19,309 nucleotides of DNA from Saccoglossus kowalevskii (taxonomy: Eukaryota; Hemichordata; Enteropneusta; Harrimaniidae). Positions 1-10,161 of this stretch are shown here, in pieces. The notes beneath the pieces were generated by a model. The model saw nothing but the letters and a program-made list of their open reading frames with translations, was not told the origin of the DNA and did not search any database. The stretch is taken from the NCBI RefSeq assembly GCF_000003605.2, contig NW_003143819.1, forward strand, positions 118,721-138,029, given 5' to 3'. Numbering within the stretch: the stretch's first letter is position 1; each line of letters begins with the position of its first letter. The position numbers and the translations under genes are program-made.

Positions 1-10
1 AAATTATGTT

Positions 11-91
11 TTCCGAGGACTATGAAAAAGGTCCTCGGAAGGTGTGTATGTCCTCGGAAGTTGCTATATATCTGTATTTTTGTCCTCGGAA
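11..91. repeat. TCCTCGGAA box cluster with short hairpin
   Basis: GTCCTCGGAA occurs at 31-40, 50-59 and 82-91, and its reverse complement TTCCGAGGAC at 11-20. The 11-20 and 31-40 copies form a perfect 10-bp stem with a 10-nt loop. The cluster abuts the palindromic microsatellite at 92-165, so both may belong to one small non-coding element. No function is recognised. Confidence 0.7.
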
Positions 92-104
92 CATATAGCA
101 ATGC

Positions 105-150
<46 letters not shown>

Positions 151-165
151 TTGTATTGCTATATG
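92..165. repeat. (AC)19 microsatellite inside an 18-bp inverted repeat
   Basis: A pure AC run fills 109-146. It is flanked by arms at 92-109 (CATATAGCAATGCAAGTA) and 148-165, which are reverse complements with one mismatch. The dinucleotide run is therefore the loop of a possible hairpin. The reading frame through it (Thr-His repeats) is a product of the microsatellite and not a gene. Confidence 0.85.
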
Positions 166-860
166 ATCACAGCAAACACGGGTGGGGATCGTCTAATAGG
201 TAACAAGAGGTCTACACTGTGACAGACATTGCGTGCATCGACTCATTCTAAACTCGCGGCGCACACATACGATTATTCTGACCTTATATAACAGTGATAT
301 CCGCGCACACTCTTGTAAAATCCACGTACTAGGATACTACGAAGACCCGGAACTGGGACTTTAAGCGATATTTCTGAAATTTGACTAACAAACAGTAATT
401 ATGCCAGTGTGACTACGATGCCGCACCGTACACGAACAAACGACATATTTTATACAGTTTTCTTTATCCTAGCCCCGAAAGAAAAACAAAACGCCTTTAA
501 ATGGACTCTAGAAAGTGATCTACACAATTGCTAATAGCAACGTCCATCATCCTTCTCAGAAGTCACTATTTTCTTTCCTGCGTTCGCGATACAAATGAGA
601 ACATAATGATAAGCTAATAACATTTGTTTTGATCTCCATAACAAGGTATTTTTGTTTCAACATTCCGGAGAATTAAGTAAGCTCTTTACACTTGAAGTGC
701 AAATGTTTAGAACTTTAAGTGTTTTAGTATGTTTAATTGCTTTTGTTTGTAGAATAGAGTGGCATTTACCGAAACATAAAAAAACACATTGTTTTTGCAG
801 CAAACATGCCATTGTTTTTCCGACGAAAAAATATAAAACGCAAATGCGCATGCGCTACAT

Positions 861-914
861 ATTCACGTACAGGTAATTCGAAGAACATGCGCACTGCCCT
901 TTTCATTATTTCAT
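861..914. repeat. Dispersed repeat fragment, copy 1
   Basis: This segment (CACGTAC, AATTCGAAGA, CATGCGCA, TTCATTATTT) aligns colinearly with 1815-1864, apart from a few substitutions and a gap of about 7 nt. The full extent of the repeat and its ends are not clear. Confidence 0.5.
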
Positions 915-1331
915 CGAACGATCACATGTTAACCAAGGAAACAATCGTTGTTTTACGATAAATCACCTGGATGAATTTTCAAATAAAATTATTTAAACAA
1001 TGCACTAACATAAATCATCTTACTAACCAAATTACTAGTACTTCTGTAATGTACAACGTATATATCATTGGCATGGAATAGGCACTAAAAGAGATTTAAA
1101 AATAAATAAACAGATTAAAGGTATACAGGAGACGATTTGTGGCATTGTGTATTGGTGACCAGCTCCTGAAAAAAGTATCGAGGACGTGTTTCCAAAATCT
1201 GTGAGTCGAGTGCCGCTGATTTATCACTTAAAGACAGCATTCGTGGCATAGCAGATAGAAATAATTAAAATAATACATTTCACTCATTAAAATAAATTGT
1301 ACATACATGCTACTCTACACTGTACATAACA

Positions 1332-1342
1332 AGGGGGCGCTA
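1332..1342 (+). promoter_or_regulatory. CTCF-like core AGGGGGCGCTA
   Basis: The 11-mer matches the core of the conserved animal CTCF motif. The left half of the motif is weak here (AACA in place of CCAC). This is a motif match only; binding is not shown. Confidence 0.2.
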
Positions 1343-1814
1343 AAACACAATTAAAGATGCTGTCACGTTCCTCTGTCATTTTCGTGGTTTTGTTTTTCCT
1401 AGTTCAAATTCTTCAACTTCTCGCATTTGAAGTCACTTTGCCGAATCATGATGAAATAATATTCGCCAATTAACACAATTAGTAGCCAAAGTAGTTCTGA
1501 TTTCCCGGGCATTAATCTGATAAAGTAATTAAATTATTGAAATGCGTCATCATGGCACTCAATATGAATTTAACATCCTTGGGGACTTATATCATTATAT
1601 AATTTCACACTAATTACTGTCACGCAATGTCAGGTAGGTGAATTTGCCTAATTTACATATCAAGGTGGCTGTCACGTGGTTTAATTTTGAACTGGGTGAT
1701 TTTGATACACATTTGTTTCTAACTTTTACAGATGACAGAACACAGCAAGCTTTTAAAACGCAGCTTTAAATAATTTTATTCATTTCAATATGCCTTTTTT
1801 TAGTATTAGTTTTA

Positions 1815-1864
1815 CTGACACGTACCAATAATTCAAAGAGCATGCGCAGTTCATTATTTTATAG
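1815..1864. repeat. Dispersed repeat fragment, copy 2
   Basis: Direct-orientation relative of 861-914, sharing CACGTAC, TAATTC, AAGA/AAGAG, CATGCGCA and TTCATTATTT in the same order. Confidence 0.5.
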
Positions 1865-3911
1865 ATTGAACTTACTTTTGTGCGCACAAAGAATGCAAAA
1901 ACAACGTTTTTGTTTATGCTAAACAGTAATAGAACACATACTAATGAAAAAAAACTAACTATGACAGTTTCACATAATATAGAACACATACGCGTAGCAC
2001 GTTTCAATTCCGTCACGGTGTATCTTAGATGTGTTGTTTACGTCGCGTGGGACCCACCCATACCAAAGACGACAGCTAATCAAAGAAACGAGTAAAATAA
2101 ATATAACATTAGACATTGCTCAACTCCTCGACGTTACGTTGTTTTAGTCGTCATTGTATTTCGCGTTGCGTACGTCATATGGTAAATTTGTATTCGTATA
2201 GTAGTCGTATTGGAAAACCATTGCCAAAGAATCTTGTAGTACATGTTATGTAGCGCTCACTATTTGTAGTGTTAATTAAATTGCTTCTAATCCTGGGGGA
2301 AATCTCGCGACGAGAGGTTTACATGATAACTTACTTAGGGCCTGCCCAAATCCTGGATTGCTTTCCAAGTCCTGGTCGGGAGATGAGGCGACCTTTGTCA
2401 CAGAAAATAACTGTAAATTACAAGCCTGGCATCTTTCAAGCCATACTAAACACACAGGGACAATCTCCGGGAAAATGCGACACGAGACTGTTATGCTTCA
2501 AGAATTAAGGATAAATTCAGCAAGAGCATCTTGGCGACGGGAGCTGGTTTATGGTATTATCGCCAGTATTTTACTGGAATGGTTTTACAAGCTCAATGTA
2601 TGATCTAAGAGCTGATTGACAGAAGGATTGGGCGCCTGATATGGGATATCTGTATTCCATGTCATTATGATAGTGATAATGTGGATACCGTAGCCAAATT
2701 AACACCCCAGAGACTCAGTGAATAAATTTAAAGAGTACAGTTCATATCGGTTGCCACGTGTCCATGCAATCACGTGGTATGGTGGCTGATACCATGCTCA
2801 AACCCACAAAGTATAAATATATTAAAAATACACACCAATAATCATATTGTAGCAATAAACGGAATGTTCAAACAAAATCACCTTTGGCGTGTACAGAAAG
2901 GGGCCCATAATTGCTTTTATATTGCCCAAGCTGAAATCATATGGTACAAACAAAATACACATAATATTTAAAAATAAAAACATATAGGAAATATTAAATG
3001 GCCATATGCTTGTATTGAATTGTGATACACCGAGGGAGTAAACAATATGTGCACATACTGAAAACAGACGTTTTAGAATTAATTTATTTGTATTAGTTTA
3101 AATTTTATGAACGAGACTGTTTCACCCTGTGTTTATTCCTGGTCTTTGCATGGCCTTTAATGCCTACAACCGGGGGCGTTTTTTTTTACAAATCTCGTTA
3201 TATCGAAACGACCTCGTCGTCATGACAACCAAGTGAATCGGTTGGCAGTAACTGAGATCGTACTAAATCGTGACACTTGCTCACAAACCAATCCTATCTG
3301 GGGATTTCATGTTGCTACTGCTAGCAGCTGAGTAGACCCATCTCTATATAAGATTATTATTGTGGAATAGTCGCATGTCTGGCGTTGTTTATATTTTTAT
3401 GGATTCAAAAACTTGTTTTTATCTGAACCTTTTAAAACTCGCGTTATTAATCAGTAAAAAATTTCGGTCATGTCCTGGAAGGCATTAGGAGCCAAATACC
3501 TCCTACGGAGAATATTTGCTATTTGATTTGAAATATGGCTTAGACACGATGTCTCAAAGGAGCAGAGTGATATATTAGATGTATATCTTGTCCTGCGTTA
3601 CATTTCTCACTGGTTTACAAAAACATTGCATTGCAGGTATAATAGAATTCTAGTTTTCTAGCTGATATTCGTGTCGCGATAAATCTAGATGTTATGCTTG
3701 AATACCGAGTTAGTACAGGAAGAGCATGTTCCATAAATTGTATGTGACAAGAGCAAGTGTAGAATCTAATAATGTATATCTTGTTTTTTTTTTAAAAATA
3801 TTGTTCGCATATTTAAACATTGTACTTTAGCTTTATCATTCAGTGTTGAGCTGTTATCACTAAGTTAAGAAATCTGAAACAAAAGAAATAGCCAAAAAAT
3901 AGGTCTCATCG

Positions 3912-4083
3912 TTAAAGGGCGGTAGTCATCGCGCCACGCATGCGCAAGATATATGGGTCTCATATAAACAAAGATGGCGACCAGGTAAAACCTCAAACTT
4001 GTGATTTCCATTAAAAGAGCGCAAATCAATGTTTATCAACTCAAATGTCGCACATGCGCAGCGCGACGACTACCGCGCTTTAA
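3912..4083. mobile_element. MITE family A, copy A1 (172 bp)
   Basis: Non-autonomous inverted-repeat element. The left end is TTAAAGGGCGGTAGTCATCG and the right end reads GCGACGACTACCGCGCTTTAA, so the termini are inverted repeats of about 25-30 bp with embedded GCATGCGC. The interior includes AACAAAGATGGCGACC, shared in inverted form with A2. No coding capacity. The outer TTAA at both ends is consistent with a TTAA target duplication, but it could equally be part of the inverted repeat. Confidence 0.85.
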
Positions 4084-4564
4084 ATGAATTAAATAATTAG
4101 GACTACATTGCACCGTTTACACCGAGAGATATTTCTGAAAACCGCAATGACCTTTCCTATTTAATTATAGTACGCCACCAGCGGTCAAATAATCAATTCA
4201 TGGGTATCACGTCGTTGAACTTGAACTACGATTTTTACACAGCCTGCTATTAACAGTGGAATTCACACGCATCGAGATAAACTTAGATCATCCACCATCG
4301 AAGGCGAGGATGCGTTAACTTCATGCAGAGAGCTGAATTTCTGTATCCAAATTGTCCGATCCTGCCCCAGCAGAAATATGAACGCGTCTAAACGTGTTCG
4401 TCTGCATGCGCTTGGCTCGGAAAGTGAAACAAAATTGGTCACGTGATGACGTATAATACTAGTATATCCCAGACGTCGGGTTTGTTTATGCAGCTGAACA
4501 ACTGTTTCTACTTGATCGTTTGATTCGATGACAGCCATTAATTCTAATATCAATTTCATTGCAG

Positions 4565-4622
4565 CCCATGAGTATTTAGTACATCTATTATGTGATGGTT
4601 ATGGGTAATAAATACTCACGGG
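4565..4622. repeat. 14-bp inverted repeat
   Basis: CCCATGAGTATTTA at 4565-4578 is the reverse complement, with one mismatch, of TAAATACTCACGGG at 4609-4622. A 30-nt spacer lies between. It could be a small hairpin or the remnant of a transposon. Confidence 0.6.
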
Positions 4623-5459
4623 AATCACATGCACAGCGTGCTCAACATATAATAAAGTAGAAATATGGCTATCACTGTGACGTCATATCTGGCAAATATG
4701 ATAGCGCTCAGACCCCGTACACGTGTTATTACTCTCTATACACTAGTGCACTGGTAATGAAGTGTAATATCATTCCCACGCGAGGGTTGTCAGATTTCTG
4801 ACAAGGTAACTAGATTTATAATTGTTTGTATCAAGGATTGTCTCTTTCCAAAACGTCTGCAAAAATGCTAAAGTCTGTTTTATACGATAGAAAAAATACG
4901 ATCGTGCTCTAAATCAAAATAGTTGTAGTGGGATAAGAGCCAATTTATAGGACGACTATTTACTCATATTACCGCTGCGTTCGAGCAAACTTCGAAAATT
5001 ACGTACTTCCTTGGTTAATTGCGTTCAGCGCACCCGAAGCAAAATTCAAACAGCAATGCATGACGGGATTTTTCGTTGTGCAGACAATAATAACTTAGGC
5101 AACAAACACAATAAGCGAGGTTTCGATGCGCATAACCCGAACACGTCGTAGCTTTCAGATTTAAATTTTGCCCTAGTTACTAAGAATTGAAGGGATTTGA
5201 CCGACTTTGACGAATCTATAGTGTAGCAGTGAGAACGAGCGGGTATAATTTTCAACTACTGATTTATTACGAAAATAGGCAGATAACTGATATAAACTGA
5301 TATAAAGAACGCTGTCTTATTATTGTTGATTAGTTGCGCAGATGTATTCTACAATATTCACAATCCACCTTTTATGAACGCAATGCAAACATTTACGCCT
5401 AGCAATAACGACTTGTGTACATTACACCATATTTGACAACTGTCACGACAGAACTGTGC

Positions 5460-5508
5460 CCACGTGGTTATAATAAACAGACTCGATGTCGCATATCACC
5501 ACGTGGTT
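5460..5508. promoter_or_regulatory. Paired CCACGTGGTT E-box palindromes
   Basis: The same 10-mer occurs at 5460-5469 and 5499-5508, 39 bp apart. CACGTG is the binding core of bHLH-zip factors such as MYC/MAX, USF and MITF/TFE. Sequence match only. Confidence 0.3.
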
Positions 5509-5693
5509 CTCAATGTAATTATCTGCTCGCCTGTGATAATAGACAACGGACGTGGTGTGCATCCAGTATCACATGCCTCGTGTACATTGGCGTCTTTGTC
5601 ACTGGCGACTGGAATTGTCAGGATTGGTCGAAATTAGATTACTTTCCGTTCAATCATATAATCTGACGATTATACTTGTATCTTTGAATACGA

Positions 5694-5707
5694 GTTACCA
5701 TGGTAAC
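5694..5707. promoter_or_regulatory. RFX X-box-like palindrome GTTACCATGGTAAC
   Basis: A perfect 14-bp palindrome that fits the RFX X-box layout (two GTTRCC half-sites separated by AT). It lies 1.5 kb upstream of the first recognised gene 1 exon. No transcription start is identifiable nearby, so its target is unknown. Confidence 0.35.
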
Positions 5708-7219
5708 AAACGAATTTTCTTATAGTGTATAGAAAAAGGAAATAATCGTGTGTATGGTGTTGATTTCACTTGAGTGTTAGTTAGAAAACAAATTTCGAAC
5801 AAGGCACTTACACATCCAGTCAATGTGTGGCATAAACATTAGCGTATCCACCCTATATCAGATATTGTGGACGGCTGCATACTCAGCAGTCGAAAAAATA
5901 CTTTTCAATAAAATTATTATTATACACGTGTATGCTCGAGTTGGGCTCTCCCCTCATTTCCGAGTCTGTAATTGGATTCGACCCTCTTGAGGATGTAGTA
6001 GAGTTTTCCCGGAAGTAAAAAAACTTATTATATTCACAGAATAGTTGTACACAACCATTTCAAGCTATATATTTTATGAAAGCCTAAATAAAAATCAATT
6101 TTATATCAGGTGTAACTCACAGTTAGTCACGTGATCGTTAAGTAAATAAATTGATTATTGCGACTTTGAATCAGTATTGTGATGAAATTTAAAGGGCTAT
6201 TACAATATGTTCATCAACAATTGTAGAATAAAACACTAGAAAAATATAGGTCAAAACGATTTTGTGCAACTTTTCTGGTTTGTTGAATAGGTCAAGTTTT
6301 TTTTTTACTAGACTGTGCTGTCTGTTTGTTTTTTCATTCGGGCAGTAAAATCTCTAGAATGCGTAAATTAAGAATTGTTAAATTAAATTAAGAATCCTGA
6401 AGACTTATTGTTCATTTATCCCGCATCTACAATTACTGAAAAAAGTGAAGAGATCAGAAATGATTGTATGGGTGGATAATCCCATAAACAAGATTCGTGG
6501 TGAAAACCCAAGTCATTGCTCAATTCAGTTACGAGCTATACTTTTTGGGCCTGAAGTTTTAGAAAATTCGCACACCTTGAACCCATTTTTGAATGCGGAA
6601 GTTGAACGGACCAAGGTTTTCGACAGAACGGGAATACTTGTGTATCAAATTAACACAAGCTATGTGGAACCGATAAACCGAGATTTGACAGCCACTCCGA
6701 CCATTTTTTTCCCTAAGACCTCAGGAAGTTAGAGCAGAACTTTTACAATCTGATGTGTGCCATATTCAGCCAACTTTTGATCATATCCACGAGAAACGAA
6801 AAATATAACAACCTACGTAACGCGTTGATCATATCTATACAATTTAAATATGTCACCTGGCAAGATTGTTAGTGAGTCTTAACTAGAGATAGGTGGCGCA
6901 GTCAACGATAGGGAAGATTCCATGACGATGTTCTTGGCACCGTCAGAAGTCCAATTCGCTAGGCTACGCCCTCTAGCGATGAACTACTTTTGCGCCCTTG
7001 AAATTGGTCAAAGGAAGGCAGTTTTGTGACAGCGTTGATGATTTTGTCGACCGTCTTTGTGTTTTGAGAGATACGTTAAATTTTAAATAACAACCTACAT
7101 ATTCAAACAATTTCCATGTTGTCTGTTTGTTTCAGTGCATTCACCCAGTCACAAATATGTTGCTTATACTACGTCATTGCTCTACTCAAATAACAGCGTA
7201 TTCTGGTTCCCATCTACAG

Positions 7220-7632
7220 GCTCTGGACCTCCACTGCTCCCAATGTGCCTTAATTTCGGCTTCCGGTCAGCTACTCAACTCTGGTTCCGGTGAAGACATC
7301 GACAATATACCCTGCGTTGTACGTATGAATCAAGCCCCGACGAAAGGGTTCGAGTCGGATGTAGGATCCAAGACAACCATTCGATTCACGGCACACTCCT
7401 CCTTACCGTCGTTAATGAGAGATCCTATGCTGATGGATGACGTCATTGGAAGGCCGCAGTACATTATATTTTGGGGTCCGCCAAAGGAAATGGACTCCGG
7501 TGGCAGTGGAGTTGTTTATAATGAAATATCCGCGCTTTCGATGAAATATCCTTATATTAATTTCATTGTGCTTACTAATGATCAGTATCAATATGCAGAG
7601 TACGTTTTCCGGGAGGAGACCGGCAAAGACAG
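7220..7632 (+). CDS. ST6GALNAC-like: Gene 1, sialyl motif L exon of ST6GALNAC-like sialyltransferase
   Basis: Encodes sialyl motif L, which binds the CMP-sialic acid donor. It starts with HCSQCALISASGQ, then has EDIDNIPCVVRMN, QAPTKGFESDVG and KTTIRFTAHSS, all at family spacing. It continues through IIFWGPP and GSGVVYNE and ends at VFREETGKDR. The RMNxAPTxGFExDVG string followed by TTIR, rather than TTHH, points to the ST6GALNAC III-VI group rather than ST3GAL. I place the acceptor after CATCTACAG because the matching gene 2 exon starts at the homologous residue in phase 0. A second in-frame acceptor (TTGTTTCAG, exon from 7136) would add 28 codons and cannot be excluded. The donor must be GC: only AG|GCGAGT at 7632/7633 leaves phase 2 and joins motif S in frame. 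Confidence 0.9.
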
Positions 7633-8031
7633 GCGAGTATAGTCCTCATAATTTAGGGGTCTCTCCTGTTAAATAAAAGTATGAATTGTTAATTACCTTA
7701 TTATCCCATAATTTTAATTACGCACGAGCTTTTCTGGGTAGTGTGCTGTCAATTCGATAATATGGGAACGATTTCGCACATCTCGACGGATGAGAGCGCA
7801 CTTTAGAAATTTCGCATTTTAAAGCCAGAGTTTATAGAAATTTGCCTACTAGTAATTTCTGAATCAGCGTTTTTTTAAAGTGTTTACATGGTCGTCTCTG
7901 GGAAGTTCAATTGTAGTATTAGGCATATATGTCTCCTCTGTAAACCTGGTAAAACTAAAGTGACACCAACATAACAGGGGTTGGGTGACATTACAATAAA
8001 ACCAAAATCAACAGACGCGATAACGCATATA

Positions 8032-8340
8032 TTAAAGGGCGGCAGTCGTCGCGCTGCGCATGTACGACATTTACGTCGATAAACATTGATTTTCCCACAA
8101 TCCAATGCGCTCTTCTGGTGGAAATCACAAGTATAAGGGTTTGACCTGGGCGCGACTTGCACTAATTACCGCCGGTGACTCCTTTGATACTTTCCAATCA
8201 CCTGAAAAATACCTAATTAAAGTTTGGTAACGTCTCAGTTTGTACTCGTTGGTCTGCGCAACAGTCAAAGTCGCCATCTTTGTTTATATAACCCCCCATA
8301 TACCTCGTGCATGCGTGGCGCGACGACTACCTTTCTTTAA
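8032..8340. mobile_element. MITE family A, copy A2 (309 bp)
   Basis: The left end TTAAAGGGCGGCAGTCGTCG is mirrored by GCGACGACTACCTTTCTTTAA at the right. The interior (CTCAGTTTGTACTCGTTGG, GTCAAAGTCGCCATC, the GGTAATTAG complement) is shared with A3 in the opposite orientation. A2 and A3 appear to be full-length copies and A1 an internally deleted one. Confidence 0.85.
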
Positions 8341-8403
8341 AATATGCCCTATAACAAAATGTAGCATAACGTTCAAAATACAAATTTTATTTTGAAAATT
8401 AAA

Positions 8404-8430
8404 ATTAAAAACATTAAAAACATTAAAAAC
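8404..8430 (+). repeat. ATTAAAAAC x3 tandem repeat
   Basis: Three perfect 9-bp units, followed by a degenerate TTAAAAC. Simple AT-rich intronic repeat. Confidence 0.8.
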
Positions 8431-8724
8431 TTAAAACTAAGAAAATTACTACCACAATTTTAATCTAAGATATTTGAAAAAGAAATAAAGGAGGAGAAGA
8501 ACGCCGATAATTAAAGCTAAAACAGACTATGTTGATGAGGCTGAAAGTGAAATACATTTCGTTTTACCCACGTATAGGTACGCTTAGTTGTATTGTAATA
8601 CTTCCATTGCAGAAAGTCGTGAATTAAATTAACCTGGGCTGGAAAGGCCATACTGTATGTTTTGTTGCAAGTTTTATTATATTTTTTTGTTTTACTCATA
8701 TTCATTGTTGACCTTTTTTTTCAG

Positions 8725-8832
8725 AATCACATCCGGTTCATGGTTGACTACTGGTTGGTTTACAATGATTCTACTTAGAAATATCTGCGATTCGATTTCC
8801 ATATATGGCATGGTTAGTCCTGGATATTGTCA
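8725..8832 (+). CDS. ST6GALNAC-like: Gene 1, sialyl motif S exon
   Basis: A 108-bp exon, phase 2 to phase 2, bounded by CTTTTTTTTCAG and CA|GTAAGT. It encodes ITSGSWLTTGWFTM followed by ICDSISIYGMVSPGYC. This is sialyl motif S, which contributes to both donor and acceptor binding. The Cys before Asp-Ser is the family's conserved partner for a disulfide with motif L. The gene 2 exon at 14110-14217 has the same length and phase and aligns without gaps. The exon is too short and stop-flanked to stand out as an open frame, so it was found by homology. Confidence 0.93.
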
Positions 8833-9540
8833 GTAAGTATTACCACCAGCACGATCAATAATGCAGAAATGTGACGGTGTAACCACATGTCTACGGGGTC
8901 ATTCAATAACGACTTTGTTGAAAACTCGTAAATTTGGCGATTTTACTTGTACATGGATTATGTACGACTGGCAACAATGTTTTTGAAGTGCACAACAATG
9001 TCTTTACGAGAAATATCAGTATTTCTATGCCCAGAACCGACTGAAACTAACATTCAGTCGCCAAATACACAGGGTCAATGTAAGGCGAAGGCCCTGGAGC
9101 AAACACGAATTGCGCGAATGGAGGACACTTCTTCGGACCCGACTGGCGTAACGGCTAACGATTATTCGAAAGCATCTATAAACGCCTAAAAAAATCTCAC
9201 AAATTTTATGTTTACTGTTGATACATTAAACAATTTCCACAATCAAATCACGAAAATATTAATTAATACTTTCCCCGAGTTAGAATTACAAGGTTACATA
9301 GATTAGTGTACAAACAAGTATCATGATTCTTTCAGGCGCTCTTGTCAACGAGAGATATTCCGGTGACGTCATTTGATAACTTTTTTGTTCTATGCAAACC
9401 TGTCTGTAATACTTGAATAGTAGAGTGTCCATTTAGAATGCCTTCTCAGACTTGTGCTTGAGATGCTTTATACAGATAACTTCTTGTGTTCTAATTCAGA
9501 CCACTAAAAGAATTATTTTATACCTGGTTCACACAGATTA

Positions 9541-9606
9541 GAAATACGCCGTTGTGGGCCCAGTGAGAACACCAGTGTTCGCATTGGCTCTATAACGGTG
9601 TATTTC
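9541..9606. repeat. 66-bp imperfect palindrome
   Basis: The outer arms GAAATACGCCGTT and AACGGTGTATTTC pair with one mismatch. Pairing continues with several mismatches to a GAACACCAGTGTTC centre with a 2-nt middle. It could form a long hairpin and may be a very small palindromic transposon remnant. Confidence 0.7.
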
Positions 9607-9939
9607 GTTTGCGATCACACGACATTAAAAACGCCGGTGTAATTTTATATTCGGCCTGTGTAGCACCCCTCTGTAGTTAGATCCGTGTTTGAACATATTC
9701 GTACCCTATCACTACGGTTATTATTTTCAATTATTTTCTTGAATCTTGACTTCAAAGGTTTTACTTTTTGACGGCACAGTTCTGCGGGTTTATCTCGCCC
9801 CAATTCCATGTCGTTTTGTGCAATAATCCTGTAAACCTGGCTATCATGGGAGGTTCCGTTTATCAATCTAAAAATACTTTCCTATATGGTTAGTTTCTTG
9901 CTGTGACGTCATTGAACGCATGTTTTGCGGGCCTTTACC

Positions 9940-10104
9940 TTAAAGCGGGGGAGTCGTCACCTGCGCGTGCGTCAAATGGCCATAGCGTGTCATGGTTTAC
10001 AAACAAGCGTCTGCCCATGAACCGTTGCGTTTTTAGCGTATGTTGTTATCGTCGCTTGGGACTCAATTCCCGCGCGTGCGCAGGTGAGGACCCTCCTGCT
10101 TTAA
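9940..10104. mobile_element. MITE family B, copy B1 (165 bp)
   Basis: Left end TTAAAGCGGGGGAGTCGTC, then ACCTGCGCGTGCG. The right end GCGCAGGTGAGGACCCTCCTGCTTTAA is its imperfect inverse. The interior (ATAGCGTGTCATGGTTTAC, CAAGCGTCTGCCCATGA, CGTTGCGTTTTTAGCGT, CGCTTGGGACTC) recurs in B2 and B3. No intact gene lies within it. Confidence 0.9.
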
Positions 10105-10161
10105 GTTGACAAGCACATTTGACCCTGGTCTGTTCACTGATCATATTGTGTTTTTTTTCAG

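Larger units (their letters stand above)
166..3911. other. Non-coding stretch, no gene recognised
   Basis: Only short open frames of roughly 60-80 codons appear here. None shows a recognisable domain or a convincing exon with splice sites. I searched the + strand for a gene 1 membrane-anchor exon ending in a DPW...RNK|GT box and found none. The stretch holds two related repeat fragments (861-914, 1815-1864), scattered CACGTG motifs and a CTCF-like core at 1332. Confidence 0.6.
4084..7219. other. Non-coding stretch upstream of gene 1, no exon recognised
   Basis: This should contain the promoter or 5' intron of gene 1, but no membrane-anchor exon is recognisable on the + strand. A 95-codon open frame at 6445-6732 has no hydrophobic segment, no family resemblance and no obvious splice context. 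Short motifs seen are an inverted repeat at 4565-4622, paired CCACGTGGTT at 5460-5508, an X-box-like palindrome at 5694-5707 and a CRE at 4678-4685. Confidence 0.55.
7633..8724 (+). other. Gene 1 intron between motif L and motif S exons
   Basis: A 1092-bp intron with a GCGAGT donor and a CTTTTTTTTCAG acceptor. It contains MITE A2 (8032-8340), a small 9-bp tandem repeat (8404-8430) and a segment near 7759-7815 that resembles 10911-11000. No other gene was seen. Confidence 0.8.
8833..10161 (+). other. Gene 1 intron between motif S and motif III/VS exons
   Basis: A 1329-bp intron, GTAAGT to TTTTTTTTCAG. It contains a 66-bp imperfect palindrome (9541-9606), MITE B1 (9940-10104, ending 57 nt before the acceptor exon) and two palindromic CRE sites (9364-9371, 9904-9911). 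Open frames at 8947-9189 and 9645-9866 show no family resemblance. Confidence 0.8.

Noticed and set aside
22-222. 66-codon frame with a long Thr-His run
   Set aside because: It is the translation of the AC microsatellite and has no splice or promoter context.
652-876. Frame with a hydrophobic run (MFRTLSVLVCLIAFVC), considered as gene 1 anchor exon
   Set aside because: No DPW box or phase-0 donor follows, and TTTGTTTGTAG inside suggests chance AT-rich composition.
4263-4559. 98-codon frame on the - strand
   Set aside because: No domain, anchor or splice signals; a chance frame of this length is expected in 19 kb.
6445-6732. 95-codon + strand frame starting MKRSEM, considered as gene 1 exon 1
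   Set aside because: It has no hydrophobic anchor and no DPW/RNK box, and it ends at a stop without a donor in the right phase.
9903-10109. 68-codon frame, and similar ones at 13539-13757 and 14205-14414, with alike proteins (AGESSP-HASDGHSVS...)
   Set aside because: The similarity comes from family B MITE copies; the frames are not kept intact between copies and are not genes.
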